NCBI RefSeq assembly: GCF_002954715.1
Contig: NZ_MSCP01000001.1
Location: 2,084,690-2,148,689 of the forward strand
Direction of reading: 5' to 3'
DNA length: 64,000 nucleotides
DNA from: Aliivibrio sifiae
GTDB lineage: Bacteria; Pseudomonadota; Gammaproteobacteria; Enterobacterales; Vibrionaceae
Part shown: in pieces, positions 49,833 to 62,000 of the stretch
How the letters are laid out: every line of letters starts with the position of its first letter
Position numbering within the stretch: position 1 is the first letter of the stretch
The notes under the pieces: generated by a model
Seen by the model: only the letters and a program-made list of their open reading frames with translations
Told to the model about the DNA's origin: nothing
Database searches by the model: none
Position numbers and translations under genes: made by a program

Positions 49833-51170
49833 TTAACAGCTTTCCTTTACAGCATCAGCAATCTGAAGTGCATATTGCTGAACAAGCTCAGCATTTTCAC
49901 CTTCAACCATAACGCGAATTAAAGGTTCAGTTCCTGATTTACGTAACAAAACTCGACCGTTATCACCTAATTTTGATTCAACATCAACTTGAGCTGCTTT
50001 AACTGCATCAGAATCAAGAGGGTTATTATCTCCAGTAAAACGTACATTTTCCAATACTTGTGGGAACATACTCATACCATTACATAATTCTTGTAATGAC
50101 ATTTTACTACCAACAATAGAAGCTATCACCTGAAGTGCCGCAACGATTGCATCGCCAGTCGTTACTTTATCCAATAAAATGACATGCCCTGAGTTCTCTG
50201 CACCTATCAACCAATTGTTTTCTAGTAGTTTCTCCATCACATAACGGTCACCTACATTCGAACGAATAAATGGAATACCAAGGTTACGTAGCGCAACTTC
50301 CATACCCATATTGGTCATTAGAGTACCAACAACACCGCCTTTCAACTCACCACGACGTAAAGCATCACGAGCAATAATATAAGCGATTTGGTCGCCATCA
50401 ACCTTTTCACCAAACTCATCCACCATGATGATACGGTCGCCATCACCATCAAAAGCGACACCAAAATCAGCTTTTTCTTCTAATACTTTAGCTTGTAAGG
50501 CTCGAACATCTGTCGCCCCTACTTCATGGTTAATATTGGTGCCATTTGGCTCACAACCGATAGTAATGATCTCTGCACCAAGTTCTTTAAATACATTAGG
50601 TGCAATATGGTACGTTGCGCCATTTGCACAATCGATAACCATTTTAACACCAGCCAAACTCAGTTCTTTTGGAAATGTACTTTTACAAAATTCAATATAA
50701 CGGCCGGCAGCATCATTTAAGCGAGATGCTTTACCTAGCAAAGCAGATTCAACACACGTCATTGGTTTATCTAGTTCTGCTTCTATCGCCATTTCAATGT
50801 CATCAGGAAGCTTTGTGCCTTCCGATGAGAAGAATTTAATACCATTATCGTAATAAGGATTATGAGATGCTGAAATAACAATCCCGGCTTCTGCACGGAA
50901 TGTTTGCGTTAAATAGGCAACGGCAGGTGTTGGCATTGGCCCGGTAAATTTAGCTTTAAGACCTGCAGCCGCTAAACCTGCTTCTAATGCTGATTCCAAC
51001 ATGTAGCCTGAAATACGCGTATCTTTACCGATAATGACTTTTTTCGTACCTTGCTGTGCAAGTACCTTACCTGCAGCCCAGCCTAATTTCATTACAAAAT
51101 CAGGTGTAATAGGCGCTTGACCAACCAACCCACGAACACCATCAGTTCCAAAATATTTACGTTCAGCCAT
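49833..51170 (-). CDS. glmM: Phosphoglucosamine mutase GlmM
   Basis: GlmM converts glucosamine 6-phosphate to the 1-phosphate for UDP-GlcNAc synthesis. The 445-residue protein equals E. coli GlmM in length, with the phosphoserine site ISASHNP (about 100-106), the metal-binding DGDGDR near 241-246 and the [11 protein letters not shown]-terminal motif. The ATG at 51170 follows GGAGTACAAC. It is downstream of folP, as in E. coli ftsH-folP-glmM. Confidence 0.98.
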   Translation of the reverse strand: MAERKYFGTDGVRGLVGQAPITPDFVMKLGWAAGKVLAQQGTKKVIIGKDTRISGYMLESALEAGLAAAGLKAKFTGPMPTPAVAYLTQTFRAEAGIVISASHNPYYDNGIKFFSSEGTKLPDDIEMAIEAELDKPMTCVESALLGKASRLNDAAGRYIEFCKSTFPKELSLAGVKMVIDCANGATYHIAPNVFKELGAEIITIGCEPNGTNINHEVGATDVRALQAKVLEEKADFGVAFDGDGDRIIMVDEFGEKVDGDQIAYIIARDALRRGELKGGVVGTLMTNMGMEVALRNLGIPFIRSNVGDRYVMEKLLENNWLIGAENSGHVILLDKVTTGDAIVAALQVIASIVGSKMSLQELCNGMSMFPQVLENVRFTGDNNPLDSDAVKAAQVDVESKLGDNGRVLLRKSGTEPLIRVMVEGENAELVQQYALQIADAVKESC

Positions 51171-51220
51171 GTTGTACTCCATGTTTTATTTTTAATAATT
51201 TATTTTAAATGAACAATTCT

Positions 51221-52057
51221 TTAGTCAGATACTTGTTCTAATGTTGCTTGGCAAACTTTCACTATATCCATAGTTTGTTCAAAATCATGAACTCGAATAA
51301 TTTGTGCGCCTTTCATTGCAGCAATCGTCGCACACGCCAAGCTACCCGATATTGCCTCTTGAGGCTCAACATCTAGCAATTTAAAAATCATTGATTTACG
51401 AGACATTCCCGCCAATATAGGTAAACCTAACTGATGGAAACGTTCTAATTCTGCAAGTAGTTGGTAATTATGCGCCAACGTTTTACCAAATCCAAACCCA
51501 GGATCAAGAATTAACTTATCTTTTGCGATACCAACCGATTGGCATGCTGCAATTCTTTCCTCTAAAAAACAGGTTACATCAGTAAGCAGTTCAGTATAAG
51601 TAGGGTTAGATTGCATCGTACGTGGTTGCCCTTTCATATGCATTAAGCAGATAGGAACATTTGTTTTTGCAGCAACCTCTAATGCATTAGGCTCTTGTAA
51701 TGCACGAACATCGTTAATTAAATCAGCCCCTGCTTTTACCGCCTCATTCATTACGACCGCTTTGCTGGTATCAATAGATATCCAAGTATCAAATCGCTGA
51801 TGTATCGCTTCAATTATAGGAATGACACGTTCTAACTCTTCTTCGAGCCCAACATCTGGTGCTCCTGGTCTTGTTGACTCACCACCAATATCAATAAAAC
51901 TAACACCAGCGTTTACCATTTTCTCTGCTTGTTTTAACGCAATATCTAGATTGGTAAATTTACCGCCATCAGAAAAAGAGTCCGGCGTAACATTAAGGAT
52001 CGCCATCACATGAGAACGGTCTAATATTAACGTTTTATCTCTACTTATTAATTTCAT
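51221..52057 (-). CDS. folP: Dihydropteroate synthase
   Basis: DHPS condenses hydroxymethyl-dihydropterin diphosphate with p-aminobenzoate in folate synthesis and is the sulfonamide target. The 278-residue protein shows VTPDSFSDGG, IGGESTRPGA, DLINDVRAL, MHMKGQPRTMQ and the C-terminal IRVHD motif, all normal for a TIM-barrel DHPS. AAGGACT precedes the ATG. A terminator-like hairpin separates it from ftsH. Confidence 0.97.
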   Translation of the reverse strand: MKLISRDKTLILDRSHVMAILNVTPDSFSDGGKFTNLDIALKQAEKMVNAGVSFIDIGGESTRPGAPDVGLEEELERVIPIIEAIHQRFDTWISIDTSKAVVMNEAVKAGADLINDVRALQEPNALEVAAKTNVPICLMHMKGQPRTMQSNPTYTELLTDVTCFLEERIAACQSVGIAKDKLILDPGFGFGKTLAHNYQLLAELERFHQLGLPILAGMSRKSMIFKLLDVEPQEAISGSLACATIAAMKGAQIIRVHDFEQTMDIVKVCQATLEQVSD

Positions 52058-52077
52058 GATCAGTCCTTTTAAAATAC

Positions 52078-52104
52078 AAAAACCCCGAGCATAACTCGGG
52101 GTTT
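52078..52104 (-). terminator. Terminator-like hairpin between ftsH and folP
   Basis: AAACCCCGAG/CTCGGGGTTT stem with a 5-base loop and further Ts on the minus strand, 20 bases after ftsH. It should attenuate readthrough into folP. Confidence 0.8.
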
Positions 52105-52123
52105 ATTTCGTACTTAATTCATC

Positions 52124-54088
52124 TTATTTTTCTGATGAATCTGAATCTGTTTTAGTCTCTTCAGGCGCTTGAGGTTTTTCTTCCTCAGACTTCTCTTCAA
52201 CTTTTGACTCTTCTTCACTTACTGGTTTCTCGTTTTTCTCTTGAGGTTTGGTTTGATTGTCATCTCCCCAACCTTGAGGTTCACGGATCTCAGTTTTTCG
52301 CTCCATCAAGTCATCAATTTGGCCAGCATCAATAGTTTCAAATGTCATTAACGCATCTTTCATTGCGTGCATGATATCCATATTATCTTCAAGGATCTGT
52401 CTAGCTCGTGCATAGTTGCGATCAATGATAGTACGAATTTCAGCATCAATTAATTTCAGCGTTTCAGGTGAAACATGTTTTGACTGATGAGAGCCACCAT
52501 GACCAGAGAACGGGTCACCTTGATCTTCTGCATAAAGTAAAGGACCTAATGCATCAGAGAAACCCCATTGGGTTACCATTTTACGCGCAATATCAGTTGC
52601 ACGTTCAATATCATTTGATGCACCAGTTGACACTTTATCTACACCGTAAATAAGTTCTTCAGCCAATCGACCACCATATAGACTTGAAATCATAGATTCT
52701 AAGTGTTGGCGGTTCATACTTACTCGATCTTGCTCAGGTAAGTACATCGTTACACCTAGCGCACGGCCACGTGGAATGATTGACACTTTATATACTGGAT
52801 CATGCTCTGGCACTAAACGCCCAACAATCGCATGACCAGCTTCATGATAAGCTGTTGATGCTTTTGTTTCTTCTGACATTACCATTGATTTACGCTCTGC
52901 GCCCATCATGATTTTATCTTTAGCAAGTTCGAATTCAACCATCGAAACAACACGTTTATTAGTACGAGCGGCGAATAACGCAGCTTCGTTAACTAAGTTA
53001 GCTAAGTCAGCACCAGAGAAACCTGGTGTACCACGTGCAATTAGTGACGGTTCAACACCACCAGCTAATGGTACTTTACGCATGTGAACTTGAAGAATTT
53101 GTTCACGACCACGGATGTCAGGTAAACCTACAACAACTTGGCGGTCAAAACGGCCTGGACGTAATAACGCAGCATCCAGAACATCAGGACGGTTAGTTGC
53201 AGCAACAACGATAATACCTTCGTTACCTTCAAAACCATCCATTTCAACCAACATTTGGTTCAACGTTTGCTCACGCTCATCATTACCGCCACCAACACCT
53301 GCACCACGTTGGCGACCTACAGCATCGATTTCATCAATAAAGATGATACAAGGCGATGACTTTTTCGCTTGTTCAAACATGTCACGCACACGAGATGCAC
53401 CAACACCAACAAACATTTCGACGAAATCAGAACCTGAAATAGAGAAGAAAGGTACTTTTGCTTCACCAGCGATGGCTTTTGCAATTAGAGTTTTACCTGT
53501 ACCCGGTGGGCCAACTAATAAAACACCTGTTGGGATTTTACCACCTAGCTTCTGGAATCGGCTTGGCTCACGTAAGTAATCAACCAATTCTTTAACGTCT
53601 TCTTTTGCTTCATCACAACCGGCAACATCATCAAATGTTGTTTTGATCTGCTCTTCGGTCATCATCTTAGCTTTGCTTTTACCAAAGGACATTGCCCCTT
53701 TGCCACCGCCGCCTTGCATCTGACGCATAAAGAAGATCCAAACACCAATAAGAAGAATCATTGGGAACCACGAAATAAAGATAGACTCAAGTAAGCTCTG
53801 CTCTTCAGGTGGAGTTCCTTTAACGATTACATTTTGGTTAATAAGGTCATCAAGCAATTTAGGATCTTGGAATACAGGCATATACGTCACATAACGGCTA
53901 CCGTCACGCTTCGTTACCTTGATTTCACGATTATTAAACGTTGCTTCTTGAACTTGACTATTACCAACTTCCTTTACAAAAGTGGTGTAATCAATCGAAC
54001 GACCAGAGCTATCACTCGGTCCAAAGCTTTGGAATACCGACATTAAAACAACCGCGATAACCAGCCACAATATTAGATTTTTTGCCAT
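52124..54088 (-). CDS. ftsH: ATP-dependent zinc metalloprotease FtsH
   Basis: FtsH is a membrane-anchored AAA+ protease that degrades LpxC, RpoH and damaged membrane proteins. The 654-residue protein has two membrane helices (about 4-22 and 95-117), an AAA domain with GPPGTGKT (about 192-199) and FIDEIDAVG, and the HEAGH zinc site near 414-418. The last 55 residues are a highly acidic Lys/Glu/Asp/Ser tail. I used the ATG at 54088; a TTG three codons upstream is possible. Confidence 0.98.
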   Translation of the reverse strand: MAKNLILWLVIAVVLMSVFQSFGPSDSSGRSIDYTTFVKEVGNSQVQEATFNNREIKVTKRDGSRYVTYMPVFQDPKLLDDLINQNVIVKGTPPEEQSLLESIFISWFPMILLIGVWIFFMRQMQGGGGKGAMSFGKSKAKMMTEEQIKTTFDDVAGCDEAKEDVKELVDYLREPSRFQKLGGKIPTGVLLVGPPGTGKTLIAKAIAGEAKVPFFSISGSDFVEMFVGVGASRVRDMFEQAKKSSPCIIFIDEIDAVGRQRGAGVGGGNDEREQTLNQMLVEMDGFEGNEGIIVVAATNRPDVLDAALLRPGRFDRQVVVGLPDIRGREQILQVHMRKVPLAGGVEPSLIARGTPGFSGADLANLVNEAALFAARTNKRVVSMVEFELAKDKIMMGAERKSMVMSEETKASTAYHEAGHAIVGRLVPEHDPVYKVSIIPRGRALGVTMYLPEQDRVSMNRQHLESMISSLYGGRLAEELIYGVDKVSTGASNDIERATDIARKMVTQWGFSDALGPLLYAEDQGDPFSGHGGSHQSKHVSPETLKLIDAEIRTIIDRNYARARQILEDNMDIMHAMKDALMTFETIDAGQIDDLMERKTEIREPQGWGDDNQTKPQEKNEKPVSEEESKVEEKSEEEKPQAPEETKTDSDSSEK

Positions 54089-54173
54089 GTCACTCAAGGT
54101 GTTAACCCCGCGTTAACTAAATAGATGAAAGATAGAGTACTACAGTTTATTAAGTGTAGCTACTACGTACGAA

Positions 54174-54803
54174 TTATCCTTTGTAACCAGTGGCTACAAT
54201 ATACACTTCTCGAGAACGAGCTCGTGATGAATCAGGTTTTCTAATCTTGACCACTTTAAACATTTTACGAACTTCTTGTAAGTATTGATCAAAGCTTTCA
54301 CCTTGGAATACTTTAACTGTGAAGCTACCGTTTGGAGCCAATACTTGACGGCACATATCCAACGCTAACTCAACAAGATACATAGCTCTTGGTTGATCAA
54401 CGGCTTGGTTACCACTCATATTTGGCGCCATATCAGACATCACTACATCTACCATATCTGGTTGTATGCGTTCAAGCAATGCGTTCAATACTGCTTCTTC
54501 CCTAAAGTCCCCCTGCAGAAAGCTTACACCAGCGATTGAATCCATTGCTAAAATATCACAAGCGATAACTTGCCCAGAATCGCCAACTTGCTCAACCGCA
54601 TATTGTGACCACCCACCAGGAGCAGCACCAAGGTCAACAACCGTCATTCCTGGCTTTAATAGCTTGTCTTTATTTTGAATTTCTTCAATCTTAAAAATAG
54701 CACGAGAGCGATAGCCTCTTTTTTGCGCTTCAAGAACGTATTTATCATCAAAATGTTCTTTTAACCAGCGGCCAGAGCTTGCTGAAAGTTTATTCTTACT
54801 CAT
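54174..54803 (-). CDS. rlmE: 23S rRNA 2'-O-ribose methyltransferase RlmE
   Basis: RlmE (FtsJ/RrmJ) methylates U2552 of 23S rRNA during late 50S assembly. The 209-residue protein has the SAM motif [13 protein letters not shown] near 57-69, the catalytic Asp in [12 protein letters not shown] near 120-131 and the catalytic Lys in FTVKVFQGE near 160. It precedes ftsH by 85 bases, as in E. coli. Confidence 0.98.
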   Translation of the reverse strand: MSKNKLSASSGRWLKEHFDDKYVLEAQKRGYRSRAIFKIEEIQNKDKLLKPGMTVVDLGAAPGGWSQYAVEQVGDSGQVIACDILAMDSIAGVSFLQGDFREEAVLNALLERIQPDMVDVVMSDMAPNMSGNQAVDQPRAMYLVELALDMCRQVLAPNGSFTVKVFQGESFDQYLQEVRKMFKVVKIRKPDSSRARSREVYIVATGYKG

Positions 54804-54921
54804 GCATTACCTAAAAATACTTAATTTAAATTGGAAGACTGAAACAAAAAATAGTCTTCAGGGATAGATGGCGTTAGAATAGGCTGTTTTCAACCCTTAA
54901 TATAGAAATAATCGGGTATAT

Positions 54922-55218
54922 ATGAACCTAAGCACAAAACAGAAGCAACACCTTAAAGGCCTTGCTCACAATTTAAAACCCGTTGTTATGATGGGCTCAA
55001 ATGGTCTTACTGAAGCTGTAGTGGCTGAAATTGAGATTGCGCTTAACCACCACGAGCTGATCAAAGTTAAAATCGCTTCTGAAGATCGTGACACTAAGCA
55101 ATTGATTGTTGATGCAATCATTCGCGAAACTGAAGCTGAAAAAGTACAAGTTATCGGTAAGACTCTTGTATTATACCGCGCTAGCGAAGCTCGTAAAATC
55201 GAGATCCCTAGAAAATAA
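54922..55218 (+). CDS. yhbY: Ribosome assembly RNA-binding protein YhbY
   Basis: A 98-residue CRM-domain protein that associates with pre-50S particles. It shows KGLAHNLKPVVMMGSNGLTEAV near 10-32 (given as its location), with the GxxG-like loop MGSNG, and the basic LYRASEARKIEIP end. It is divergent from rlmE, matching E. coli. Confidence 0.95.
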   Translation: MNLSTKQKQHLKGLAHNLKPVVMMGSNGLTEAVVAEIEIALNHHELIKVKIASEDRDTKQLIVDAIIRETEAEKVQVIGKTLVLYRASEARKIEIPRK

Positions 55219-55244
55219 TTTCTACATTTATTTTGTAAGAAATT

Positions 55245-55293
55245 AAAAAGGCCGTCTTAGTTCTCTTCTTAAAGATAACTACGCGGCCTTTAT
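55245..55293. terminator. Bidirectional terminator between yhbY and greA
   Basis: AAAGGCCG and CGGCCTTT pair, with an inner partial TTAGTT/AACTA helix; A- and T-rich flanks let it serve both converging genes. Confidence 0.8.
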
Positions 55294-55314
55294 ATTTTGA
55301 ATCAATAGCTACAA

Positions 55315-55788
55315 TTAAACGTACTCTACTTCTTCAATTTCAAATTCTTTAGTGCCGCCTGGCGTTTGAATATTTACTTCATCACCAGCCATTTTACCAA
55401 TTAAACCACGAGCAATTGGTGAGTTCACTGAAATTCGACCTTCTTTGATGTTAGCTTCATCATCAGCAACAATCTGATATTTCACTTCATCATCAGTATT
55501 CACATCAATCAATGTTACCGTAGTACCGAAAATAATCTTACCCGTATTTACCATTTTAGTTACGTCAATCACATGGGCAACTGATAACTTATATTCGATA
55601 TCACGGATCTGAGCTTCACAGATACCTTGCTCTTCACGAGCTGCATGATATTCAGCATTCTCTTTTAAGTCACCAAGTTCACGAGCTTCGCCAATTGCTT
55701 TTGAAATAAGAGGACGACGCTTTAATAATACATCTAACTCATCACGCAGTAGCTTTTCACCACGTACCGTCATTGGTACCTTATCCAT
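55315..55788 (-). CDS. greA: Transcription elongation factor GreA
   Basis: GreA rescues backtracked RNA polymerase by stimulating transcript cleavage. The 157-residue protein has the N-terminal coiled coil with the acidic tip [16 protein letters not shown] near 39-54 and a C-terminal FKBP-like domain ending in [13 protein letters not shown]. The ATG at 55788 has GAGGTAG upstream; the 20 codons of open frame before it are not GreA. It faces ompU across a 593-base gap. Confidence 0.98.
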   Translation of the reverse strand: MDKVPMTVRGEKLLRDELDVLLKRRPLISKAIGEARELGDLKENAEYHAAREEQGICEAQIRDIEYKLSVAHVIDVTKMVNTGKIIFGTTVTLIDVNTDDEVKYQIVADDEANIKEGRISVNSPIARGLIGKMAGDEVNIQTPGGTKEFEIEEVEYV

Positions 55789-56381
55789 ATTTTCTACCTC
55801 TAAAGCTGAAATCACAAATTCAGCAAATAAAAATCCCACCAAGGGCACTCATAATAGCAAAATATTTGCTAAATAAGAAAACGACCTAAGTGTATCTGTT
55901 TAAATTTAATTTGCTCTAGTGTAAACAAAGAAATGCCTTTTATCACCTATCTATTGTTTGTTTCTGGTATTTGTTTTCAAGTAATGACTACAACATAAGT
56001 AAGAAGTTCGTCTCAAAAATAAAATTAAGCCCATATATCGACAAGGAGAAAAACATAAAGTGGGACAGTTATCACATTATTTTTATAGTTAAAGCTAAAA
56101 AAAACATAAAATACCATTAAGCTCAAAATCTAAGCAAACTTTATTTAAATTTTATAAACACCTGATTTTCAATGACAAGGTTCACAAAAAAATAATAAAA
56201 AACACTGTTCAATTGCAGTTTTTAGATTGTTTTACTAACCTTTTATCCGCAATAACCCTGAAAATAAGCTCATTGAAACAGTGAATGTAATTAATACTCG
56301 CCTTACAACCTAAGACGTTATCTATTACACTCTTCATTGAAAATGGACATAATCTCCTCCACCCTTATAGGAATTAGAACA
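55789..56381. other. Divergent greA-ompU intergenic region
   Basis: I see no gene in these 593 bases. A perfect 7-3-7 palindrome, TAGCAAA-ATA-TTTGCTA (55855-55871), lies near the expected greA promoter. The rest, about 56030-56300, is A-rich with scattered AAA tracts, as expected upstream of a ToxR-controlled porin gene, but I cannot mark a ToxR site or a -35/-10 pair with confidence. Confidence 0.5.
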
Positions 56382-57368
56382 ATGATGAACAAAAAAGTAC
56401 TAGCTCTAGCAGTAGCAGCAATTACTTCAGCTGGCGCAGTAAATGCAGCAGAAATTTACAAAGGCGCAGACCAAACTCTAGAAATGGGTGGCCGTGCTGA
56501 AGCTCGTCTATTCGCTCAAGATGGTGATGTTTCTGATAACTCTCGTATCCGTCTAAACTTTAAAGGCACTACTCAAATTTCTGACGGCCTATACGGTGTT
56601 GGTTTCTGGGAAGGTGAATTCACAACAAATGATAACGGTCTAGTTACTGATTCAGGTACTGATGGACTTGAAAACCGTTACGCATATGCTGGAATCGGTG
56701 GCAACTTCGGTGAAGTTTCTTACGGTAAAAACGATGGTGCTCTAGGCGTTATCACTGACTTTACCGATATCATGGCATACCACGGTAACTCAGCAGCGAC
56801 TAAAATCTCTGTAGCTGACCGTACAAACAACAACCTTGGCTACAAAGGCACATTTGGTGACTTTTCTGCTAAAGCAAACTACCGCTTTGACGATGCTACA
56901 GGTGTAAATGCAGAATCTAACGATGGTTACGCTCTATCTGGTATCTACGCATTTGGTGACTCTGGTTTCAAACTAGGTGGCGGTTACGCAGACCAAGCTG
57001 ATAGCAACGAAGCAATGCTAGCAGCGTCTATGGCAATGGGTGACCTATACTTCGCAGGTACTTTCACAACAGGTGAAGTTTCTAACGAAGATTACACTGG
57101 TTACGAAGTTGCTGCTGCATACACAATGGGTAAAACAGTATTTACATCAACGTACAACAATGCTGACCATGATGGTTCTCTAGCTACTTCAGGTAAGAAC
57201 AACCTAAGTGCTGATAATCTAGCATTTGATGCAACTTACTACTTCAATGCTAACTTCCGTACTTACGCATCATACAACTTCAACCTACTTGATACTGATG
57301 GCAAAAAAGGCATCATTAAATCAATGACTGAAGATTCTGTAGCTCTAGGTATGCGTTACGACTTCTAA
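56382..57368 (+). CDS. ompU: OmpU-type general porin
   Basis: OmpU is an outer-membrane trimeric porin, ToxR-regulated in vibrios. The 328-residue precursor has a signal peptide ending in VNA (mature N-terminus AEIYKG), then alternating beta strands rich in Gly and aromatic residues, and the C-terminal GMRYDF with terminal Phe required for barrel assembly. Codon use looks highly expressed. The start at 56382 (MMNKK) has AGGA nine bases upstream; 56385 is almost as likely. Position between greA and dacB matches V. cholerae ompU. Confidence 0.93.
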   Translation: MMNKKVLALAVAAITSAGAVNAAEIYKGADQTLEMGGRAEARLFAQDGDVSDNSRIRLNFKGTTQISDGLYGVGFWEGEFTTNDNGLVTDSGTDGLENRYAYAGIGGNFGEVSYGKNDGALGVITDFTDIMAYHGNSAATKISVADRTNNNLGYKGTFGDFSAKANYRFDDATGVNAESNDGYALSGIYAFGDSGFKLGGGYADQADSNEAMLAASMAMGDLYFAGTFTTGEVSNEDYTGYEVAAAYTMGKTVFTSTYNNADHDGSLATSGKNNLSADNLAFDATYYFNANFRTYASYNFNLLDTDGKKGIIKSMTEDSVALGMRYDF

Positions 57369-57392
57369 TCAAGTTTAACTCTTCCTATTGTT

Positions 57393-57421
57393 AAAACGCT
57401 CACCTCGGTGGGCGTTTTTTA
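57393..57421 (+). terminator. ompU terminator
   Basis: AACGCTCACC/GGTGGGCGTT stem (one T-G pair) with a short loop, followed by a T-run, 24 bases after the stop. Confidence 0.9.
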
Positions 57422-57513
57422 TTTGTGATATTCCATTAATTTTTGCTCAATCATTACACATCACTCGCTGCAAACGATAAGATATACTCAATTATATTTA
57501 TATTGAGTTCATC

Positions 57514-58923
57514 ATGTCTTTTTCTCGTTTTACTCTTTTAAGCCTCGCTTTATTTTCTTGCTCAAGCTTTGCTAATAATATCCAAGAACACCTTGATTAC
57601 CTTCCTTCAGGAAGTCGAGCGGCTGTTATTGTTGAATCATTACCAACACATGATATTGAATACCAACAAAAGCAAAATGAACTACTACCTCCAGCCAGTA
57701 CATTAAAACTAGCGACAGCATTAGCAGCAAGGTTAGCTCTTGGCAAAGACTTCACCTTCTCTACTACGCTTTACAAACAAGATAACGATGTTGTACTTAC
57801 TTTCACTGGTGACCCTTCCCTTTCAAGAGAACAATTATCTGCTCTTTTTAATGACAGCGCCTTAAAAACCATTAAAGGTGATTTATGGGTAGACGGAACA
57901 ATCTTTACTGGTTATGAACGAGCAGTCGGTTGGCCTTGGGATATTCTGGGGGTTTGTTATAGCGCTCCATCAAGTGCATTAAGCATTGATGAAAACTGTG
58001 TACAAGCATCGATTACTACACATGATGATGGCAGCACTAAAGTCTTTGTTCCTATCCATCAGCCTATTTCGTTTTCCAGTAACGCTAAAAGTGTTACTCG
58101 AGAAGAACAAAAAAAATCATTCTGCGATCTAGAACTAACCACTCAAGGTAACCATTATGAGCTAAATGGCTGTTTGGTTAATCGTAACAAACCGCTTCCT
58201 CTCAAGTTTGCAGTGCAAGATACACAAGATTTCACCGAACAAACTGTTTTAAAAATTTTAGGTGAACATAATATTACCCTTAATGGTCAAGTCCGCTTTG
58301 GTAAACCTCAACAAGAACCTCAACCATTAACCGTATTAGCTCAGCATAAATCTAAACCTTTGATCGAATTACTAGAGCACATGCTGAAAAAATCGGACAA
58401 TCATTACGCCGATAACTTAACTAAGATGTTAGGCCATTTGAATTATCAGCAAGCCGGTAACTTTACTAATGGCACAGCAGCTATTAAAGATATTCTATTA
58501 AAACAAGCAGATATTGATTTGAGTAATGCCGTGTTAGTTGATGGCTCAGGGCTTTCTCGCAATAACCGTATGACGGCAAATCAAATGAAATCAATTCTTC
58601 ACTATATCTATAAATACGATAAAGAATTAGGGTTAATTGAGCTATTACCGACTTCAGGTATTGATGGCACATTAAAATATCGTAATAGCATGCGTAAAGA
58701 ACCAATTAAAGGCAGTATGAAATCAAAAAGTGGTTCACTGTTTGGTAGCTATAACATGGCTGGATTTGTCGGTTTAGAAAATAAAGATCCGCAGTTGTTT
58801 GTTCAGTTTGTTGCTGATTACCACCCGGTTGCAGCAAAAGAGGGATCCACTCCTGTTGAGCGTCCTATTGATACCTTTGAGAAAAGCTTCTACCCAGAGT
58901 TAATTGAACTATCCAAAGATTAG
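57514..58923 (+). CDS. dacB: D-alanyl-D-alanine carboxypeptidase/endopeptidase PBP4
   Basis: PBP4 is a periplasmic class C penicillin-binding protein that trims and cleaves peptide cross-links. The 469-residue precursor has a signal peptide cut near residue 20, then the catalytic STLK (SxxK) motif near 62-65, the SDN motif in KKSDNHYAD near 294 and KSGS (KTG-type) near 411. Order and context between ompU and carB agree with V. cholerae. A terminator follows. Confidence 0.96.
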   Translation: MSFSRFTLLSLALFSCSSFANNIQEHLDYLPSGSRAAVIVESLPTHDIEYQQKQNELLPPASTLKLATALAARLALGKDFTFSTTLYKQDNDVVLTFTGDPSLSREQLSALFNDSALKTIKGDLWVDGTIFTGYERAVGWPWDILGVCYSAPSSALSIDENCVQASITTHDDGSTKVFVPIHQPISFSSNAKSVTREEQKKSFCDLELTTQGNHYELNGCLVNRNKPLPLKFAVQDTQDFTEQTVLKILGEHNITLNGQVRFGKPQQEPQPLTVLAQHKSKPLIELLEHMLKKSDNHYADNLTKMLGHLNYQQAGNFTNGTAAIKDILLKQADIDLSNAVLVDGSGLSRNNRMTANQMKSILHYIYKYDKELGLIELLPTSGIDGTLKYRNSMRKEPIKGSMKSKSGSLFGSYNMAGFVGLENKDPQLFVQFVADYHPVAAKEGSTPVERPIDTFEKSFYPELIELSKD

Positions 58924-58972
58924 GATCTCTTTCTCTAATTGATTTCATTAGATTAACTAGAAAAGATAAATG

Positions 58973-59012
58973 AAAAAATCCCGAAGAACTCTCATTCTTC
59001 GGGATTTTTTAT
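58973..59012. terminator. Bidirectional terminator between dacB and carB
   Basis: ATCCCGAAGAA/TTCTTCGGGAT perfect stem with a 6-base loop, A-run on the left and T-run on the right, for the converging dacB and carB. Confidence 0.93.
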
Positions 59013-59051
59013 TATGACTTAACTAAGATTGTTAATTAGCCAGTTTCGCGA

Positions 59052-62000
59052 TTAAGCGTATTTAGTTGCTACTTTTGCGTGTAGCTCTTGAACCGAGTTA
59101 ACCGTATTACGGTCATCAGCTTCATGTGCTAAACAGCTAGCAAATGCTGCATTTAGCGTTGTTGTGTAGTTTACTTTAGCTGCAAGTGCTCCACGGCGAA
59201 GAAGTTTTGAATCTTCAATCGCTTGACGACCAGATGCCGTATTTACGATGTAGGTATATTCGCCATTCTTGATACGGTCAAGAATGTGAGGGCGACCTTC
59301 GTGTACCTTGTTTACTAGACGAGGGTTAATTCCCGCTTCGCCAAGAATAACCGCAGTACCGTGTGTAGCATCTAATTGGTAACCAATTTTAATAAGGTGT
59401 TTTGCTAAATCTACAACACGTTTCTTATCGCCTTCACGAACAGAAAGTAATGCACGACCACCTTCTGGATACTCTTTGCTACAACCTAATTCTGCTTTAG
59501 CGAATGCTTCAGCAAATGTTGTACCAACACCCATAACTTCACCCGTTGAACGCATTTCTGGGCCTAACAATGGGTCAACACCAGGGAATTTGTTGAACGG
59601 TAATACGACTTCTTTAACGGAATAGTAAGGTGGGATAATCTCTTTAGTGAAACCTTGTGACTCTAGAGATTGACCAGCCATTACACGTGCAGCAATCTTA
59701 GCAACTGGCGCACCTGTTGCTTTAGATACGAATGGAACGGTACGTGCAGCACGTGGGTTCACTTCAATTAGATATACTTTGTTATCTTTAACAGCAAATT
59801 GTGTATTCATTAAGCCACGTACACCTAGCTCGAATGCCAGTTTGCGTACTTGGTCACGCATTACATCTTGGATTTCTTCGCTTAACGTATAAGCAGGAAG
59901 AGAGCACGCTGAGTCACCTGAGTGAACACCCGCTTGTTCGATGTGTTCCATGATACCAGCGATAACGACTTGCTCACCGTCACAGATCGCATCTACATCG
60001 ACCTCGATTGCATCATCTAAGAAGCTATCAAGAAGTACTGGAGATTCATTTGAAACGCTAACCGCTTCATTGAAGTAACGACGTAAGTCTTGCTCATCGT
60101 ATACGATTTCCATCGCACGACCACCAAGAACATATGAAGGACGAACAACTAATGGAAAACCGATTTCGCGAGACTTTTCAATCGCTTGTTCCATTGTTGT
60201 TACGGTTGCATTTTCTGGCTGTAAAAGCTCTAAACGGTCTACTGCAACTTGGAAACGCTCACGGTCTTCTGCACGGTCGATAGCGTCTGGGCTTGTACCA
60301 ATAATTGGAACACCAGCAGCTTCAAGAGCACGAGCCAGTTTAAGTGGCGTTTGACCACCGTACTGAACGATAACGCCTTTTGGTTTTTCGATACGAACGA
60401 TAGCTAATACATCTTCCAGTGTTACTGGTTCGAAGTACAGACGGTCAGACGTATCGTAATCAGTAGAAACAGTTTCAGGGTTACAGTTAACCATGATTGT
60501 TTCGTAACCATCTTCACGAAGTGCTAATGATGCATGTACACAACAGTAGTCAAATTCAATACCTTGGCCAATACGGTTTGGACCGCCGCCTAAGATCATG
60601 ATCTTATCTTTATCTGTTGGATTTGCTTCACACTCTTCATCGTAAGATGAGTACATGTAAGCCGTATCTGATGAGAACTCAGCGGCACAGGTATCTACAC
60701 GTTTGTAGACCGGGTGGATATCATGTTGGTCACGTAGGCGACGAATTTCACTTTCAGCTACACCTAGTAGTTTAGATAAACGTGCATCAGCAAAACCTTT
60801 ACGTTTTAGTTGACGAAGTTTGTCTGCTGTTAAGCTAGCGAAACCGCCCGCTTTAACTTCAGCTTCCATCTTAACTAAATCTTCGATTTGAACTAGGAAC
60901 CAACGATCAACGTTAGTTAAGTTAAATACACCATCCACTGACATACCAGCACGGAATGCATCGGCGATATACCAAATACGTTCAGCACCAGCGTCTTTCA
61001 ATTCGTGACGGATCTTAGTTAATGCATCAGGAGCATCAAGATCAACCATTTCATCAAAACCATCCGCGCCAACTTCTAGGCCACGAAGTGCTTTTTGTAG
61101 TGACTCTTGTTGGTTACGACCGATGGCCATCACTTCACCAACTGATTTCATCTGTGTTGTTAGACGATCGTTAGCACCTGCGAATTTTTCGAAGTTAAAA
61201 CGAGGGATCTTAGTAACAACATAATCGATCGTTGGTTCAAATGATGCTGGCGTTGCACCACCAGTAATGTCGTTCATTAACTCATCAAGCGTGTAACCAA
61301 TCGCTAGTTTTGCTGCGATTTTTGCAATAGGGAAACCCGTTGCTTTAGACGCTAGAGCTGATGAACGTGATACACGTGGGTTCATCTCGATAACAACCAT
61401 ACGGCCGTCTTTTGGGTTAATACCAAACTGTACGTTTGAGCCGCCCGTTTCAACACCAATCTCACGCAGTACTGCTAGAGATGCATTACGCATTAATTGA
61501 AATTCTTTATCTGTTAGCGTTTGCGCTGGAGCCACGGTGATTGAATCACCCGTATGAATGCCCATTGCATCAAAGTTTTCAATAGTACATACGATAATAC
61601 AGTTGTCGTTTTTATCACGAACCACTTCCATCTCGTACTCTTTCCAACCGATCAATGATTCATCGATTAAAAGCTCGTTGGTTGGAGAAAGATCCAAACC
61701 ACCACGACAGATTTCTTCAAATTCTTCTTTGTTATACGCGATACCACCGCCCGTACCCCCCATCGTAAATGATGGACGAATGATACAAGGAAAGCCAACC
61801 ATCTCTAGAACTTTGTAAGCTTCTTCCATTGATTTTGCCGTATCGGCTGTTGGGCACTCAAGACCAATCGCTTTCATTGCTTTATCGAAACGTGAACGGT
61901 CTTCTGCTTTATCAATTGCATCAGCCGTTGCACCAATCATCTCAACACCAAACTCAGCAAGCACACCGTGCTTTTCTAAATCAAGCGCACAGTTCAATGC

